Assembly (NCBI RefSeq): GCF_000003815.2
Contig: NC_049987.1
Span: forward strand, 22,834,519-22,894,346
Reading direction: 5' to 3'
Length of the DNA: 59,828 nt
Source of the DNA: Branchiostoma floridae
Lineage: Eukaryota > Chordata > Leptocardii > Amphioxiformes > Branchiostomatidae
The notes beneath the pieces are model-generated. The model did not search any database. It had not been told where the DNA came from and worked only from the letters and a program-made list of their open reading frames with translations. Shown one piece after another: positions 57,913-59,828 of the stretch; the stretch's first letter is position 1; each line of letters starts with the position of its first letter. Made by a program: the position numbers and the translations under genes.

Positions 57913-58439
57913 GCGAGCTTTTCTGTACACAGACACGCACCATACAATGGTTTCCAAACATACCTATCGCATTCTGCTAATTACCTCCTAATTTGCATAA
58001 CAATCATACAATTATGTACATCACTACGTAAGCTATCTGCATACCTACAGTCATTCCGATCCATCGACCCCTGCTTGCATTATTCCTTCTCAAAACCTAA
58101 CACAAGAATGACTTTCACCGCCCCAGCAAAACCCCCAAGTGGCCAAAACTTACACACCTTACTATTCATTTACACAGCTACCTACCACGTAAAAATCATC
58201 ACCCAAAAAAGTCCCGAAAAAAAATATCAAAACCGGAAGTTCTGCTGCAGTACAATAACACTCCGCTAGAACGCCCTGCCGTAACGCAATTCCTACCATT
58301 CCTTCGTCATGTCTAACCCTACCCACATACCAAATATCAAAACAATCCATCCATGCCTTCCCCAGATATCAGGCTGACAAACGTCCCTCTCACACACAAA
58401 CAGCACTCAAAACAAACCCTTCGTTTCACGAAGGGAACA

Positions 58440-58870
58440 ACTGATACAAAATACAACACGGGGTGTGCTGTATCACCCGAGGTACCAGCCCGACCGCGGG
58501 TCGGATCGCCCGACCGCATTCGCTGGAGGGCGATCCAACCCGCGGGAGGGCTAGGACCAAGGGTGATACGGAATACACCGTGTTGTATTTCATTTAACAA
58601 TTCCAACCTGAGGAAACTCATGTTTATCGCAAAAAAACTGTCCTTAATGCATAATGCAACAACAACTTTATTCGTCCATTCGAACAAAAGAACAGGGTAA
58701 AGGAACTAGGTTTCGAACCGGTTAACAGAACATGCTTCGAACCGGTTAACGGAACATGCTTCCAATTTTCGAAGCCCATGTGATACAACTTCGAAGCCTG
58801 TGTGATACAGAAAGTTATCACACGGTCCGGAACAACAAACACCTGTATCAAACGTTTTCGCGTCACAGGT
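58440..58870. repeat. Two-copy repeat with GC-rich hairpin, copy 2
   Basis: Inverse copy of 35835-36250: hairpin ATACAACACGGGGTGTGC ... GGAATACACCGTGTTGTAT, then CTGTGTGATACAGAAAG and CACCTGTATCAAACG. Confidence 0.75.
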
Positions 58871-59828
58871 ATGATATAAATGGTATGTCTCCAACTTATG
58901 TCAAAATCATGGAGGCACAACATCAAAAGAAAGTCACAACTTTAACCAATGACCTTTCATTGACAAATTAAAGGGGGGCCGAAAGATTATGAACTTAAAC
59001 ACAAAACCACACACAAACACAGAAAGTATACATACATTCTGACATCATGAAGAAATTTTGAATCACTATGACTGAGAAATAAAGTTTGCACAGCTTTTCA
59101 AAAAGCACGATTTTTGAGGTCCGCCGATCATCAGCCGCTGGGGCGAATTCGAACGGGCCGTGACGTCATTGGGAGACAAGCGCCGCGCGGCGAGCGGCAT
59201 GGTGTACTGCAGCAATGGCCGCCGAAACGGATCATCAAACGGATCATCATTTTTTCCGGACTGCTCGTAACGAGTGGAGGCTATATTTAAGTGCTCTAGG
59301 ATGAGGATACTGGAGAGATGGTCGTAGAAGGGATCATACATTTACAGGTTTGAGCTATATATGGTCGAATACGCATTTATAAGGGCCGGAATCTGACGAA
59401 AAGTTCAGGGCGATCGTGAGGGAGGGGGGCGGCATTATCTATGCAGTTTAATACCTATGGATAGGATCGCATATAATATCGGGTGTATTTTGCAGCCAGT
59501 AGGTACCCAAAGTGAGGGTAATGAGGCTGTTTAACGTGGTCGAGGCACCTCCTCGAGCACGGGACCCCCGTTTTACGTCCCTCCCGGAAGACGATTTCGT
59601 GGAAAGCTTCGTGATGAGGCTACAGCAATCCGGACGTCAACAGAATTGTTGAGTGGTATTAAGTAACCCTGGGTGGGCACCAGAAAAGAAATTCGAAGTA
59701 TAACCGGAGGTAACATTGGCTTGAAAAAAGTTGCGGATAACGATAGTATAGTAGACGTTGTTGCATGGATAGGCTTAGCTTTGTTTACGTAGTTTTTCCA
59801 TCTATTCTTTATGACTGTTTAGGAGTCC
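58871..59828. other. Right flank; weak coding-like stretches only
   Basis: Minus frame 59341-59066 (MYDPFYDHLSSILILEHL...) and plus frame 59520-59651 (MRLFNVVEAPPRARDPRF...) are open and GC-rich with CpG. Neither has a domain or splice support. The GGGACCCCCGTTTTACGTCC string in the second looks like an interspersed-repeat motif. Confidence 0.25.

Overview
The window is eukaryotic, intron-rich animal DNA. It holds split genes with GT-AG introns, several kilobases of non-coding DNA between exons, and dozens of short inverted-repeat transposons and minisatellites. The gene set suggests a deuterostome, and I infer a lancelet (Branchiostoma-like) rather than a vertebrate. The pointers are a secreted collagen/C1q protein, one inositol 5-phosphatase mixing OCRL and INPP5B residues, and heavy MITE load with intronic minisatellites. 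This assignment is an inference; no search was run. Four N gaps are present (15843-15942, 20338-20437, 25625-25724, 54986-55455).

Layout. 3.8-5.8 kb: minus-strand three-exon gene for a secreted collagen-like C1q-domain protein. 11.7-14.2 kb: last three exons of an unrecognised plus-strand gene, the first of them tandemly duplicated together with its 5' splice site. 14.2-18.3 kb: a 30-bp minisatellite and a run of well-preserved non-autonomous DNA transposons with readable target-site duplications. 20.6-54.3 kb: minus-strand gene for an OCRL/INPP5B-type inositol polyphosphate 5-phosphatase. Eighteen exons, all in compatible phase, encode 5-phosphatase, ASH and RhoGAP-like domains; the N-terminal exons were not found. 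33.8-46.7 kb: a five-exon plus-strand AADAC/NCEH1-like (hormone-sensitive-lipase family) esterase gene lying wholly inside one 15.8-kb intron of the phosphatase gene. As read it has an in-frame TAG and a 4-bp duplication frameshift. 54.3-59.8 kb: repeats, a gap and a few weak coding-like islands.

Two patterns stand out. First, splice junctions of the phosphatase gene and of the 11.7-kb gene are repeatedly tandem-duplicated: minisatellite units contain exon end plus 5' splice site (exons ending near 53.2, 47.8, 25.15 and 11.9 kb), or 3' splice site plus exon start (exons starting near 50.0 and 24.6 kb), or most of an exon (23.5 kb). Second, four long fold-back elements (22.1, 28.4, 30.1, 36.3 kb) carry hammerhead-ribozyme-like motifs, in three of them one per arm on opposite strands. 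They have features expected of Penelope-like retroelement terminal repeats.

The neighbouring genes have no obvious shared pathway. The nested arrangement links the esterase and the phosphatase physically, and the esterase exons 4 and 5 each have a mobile element directly upstream of their splice acceptor.
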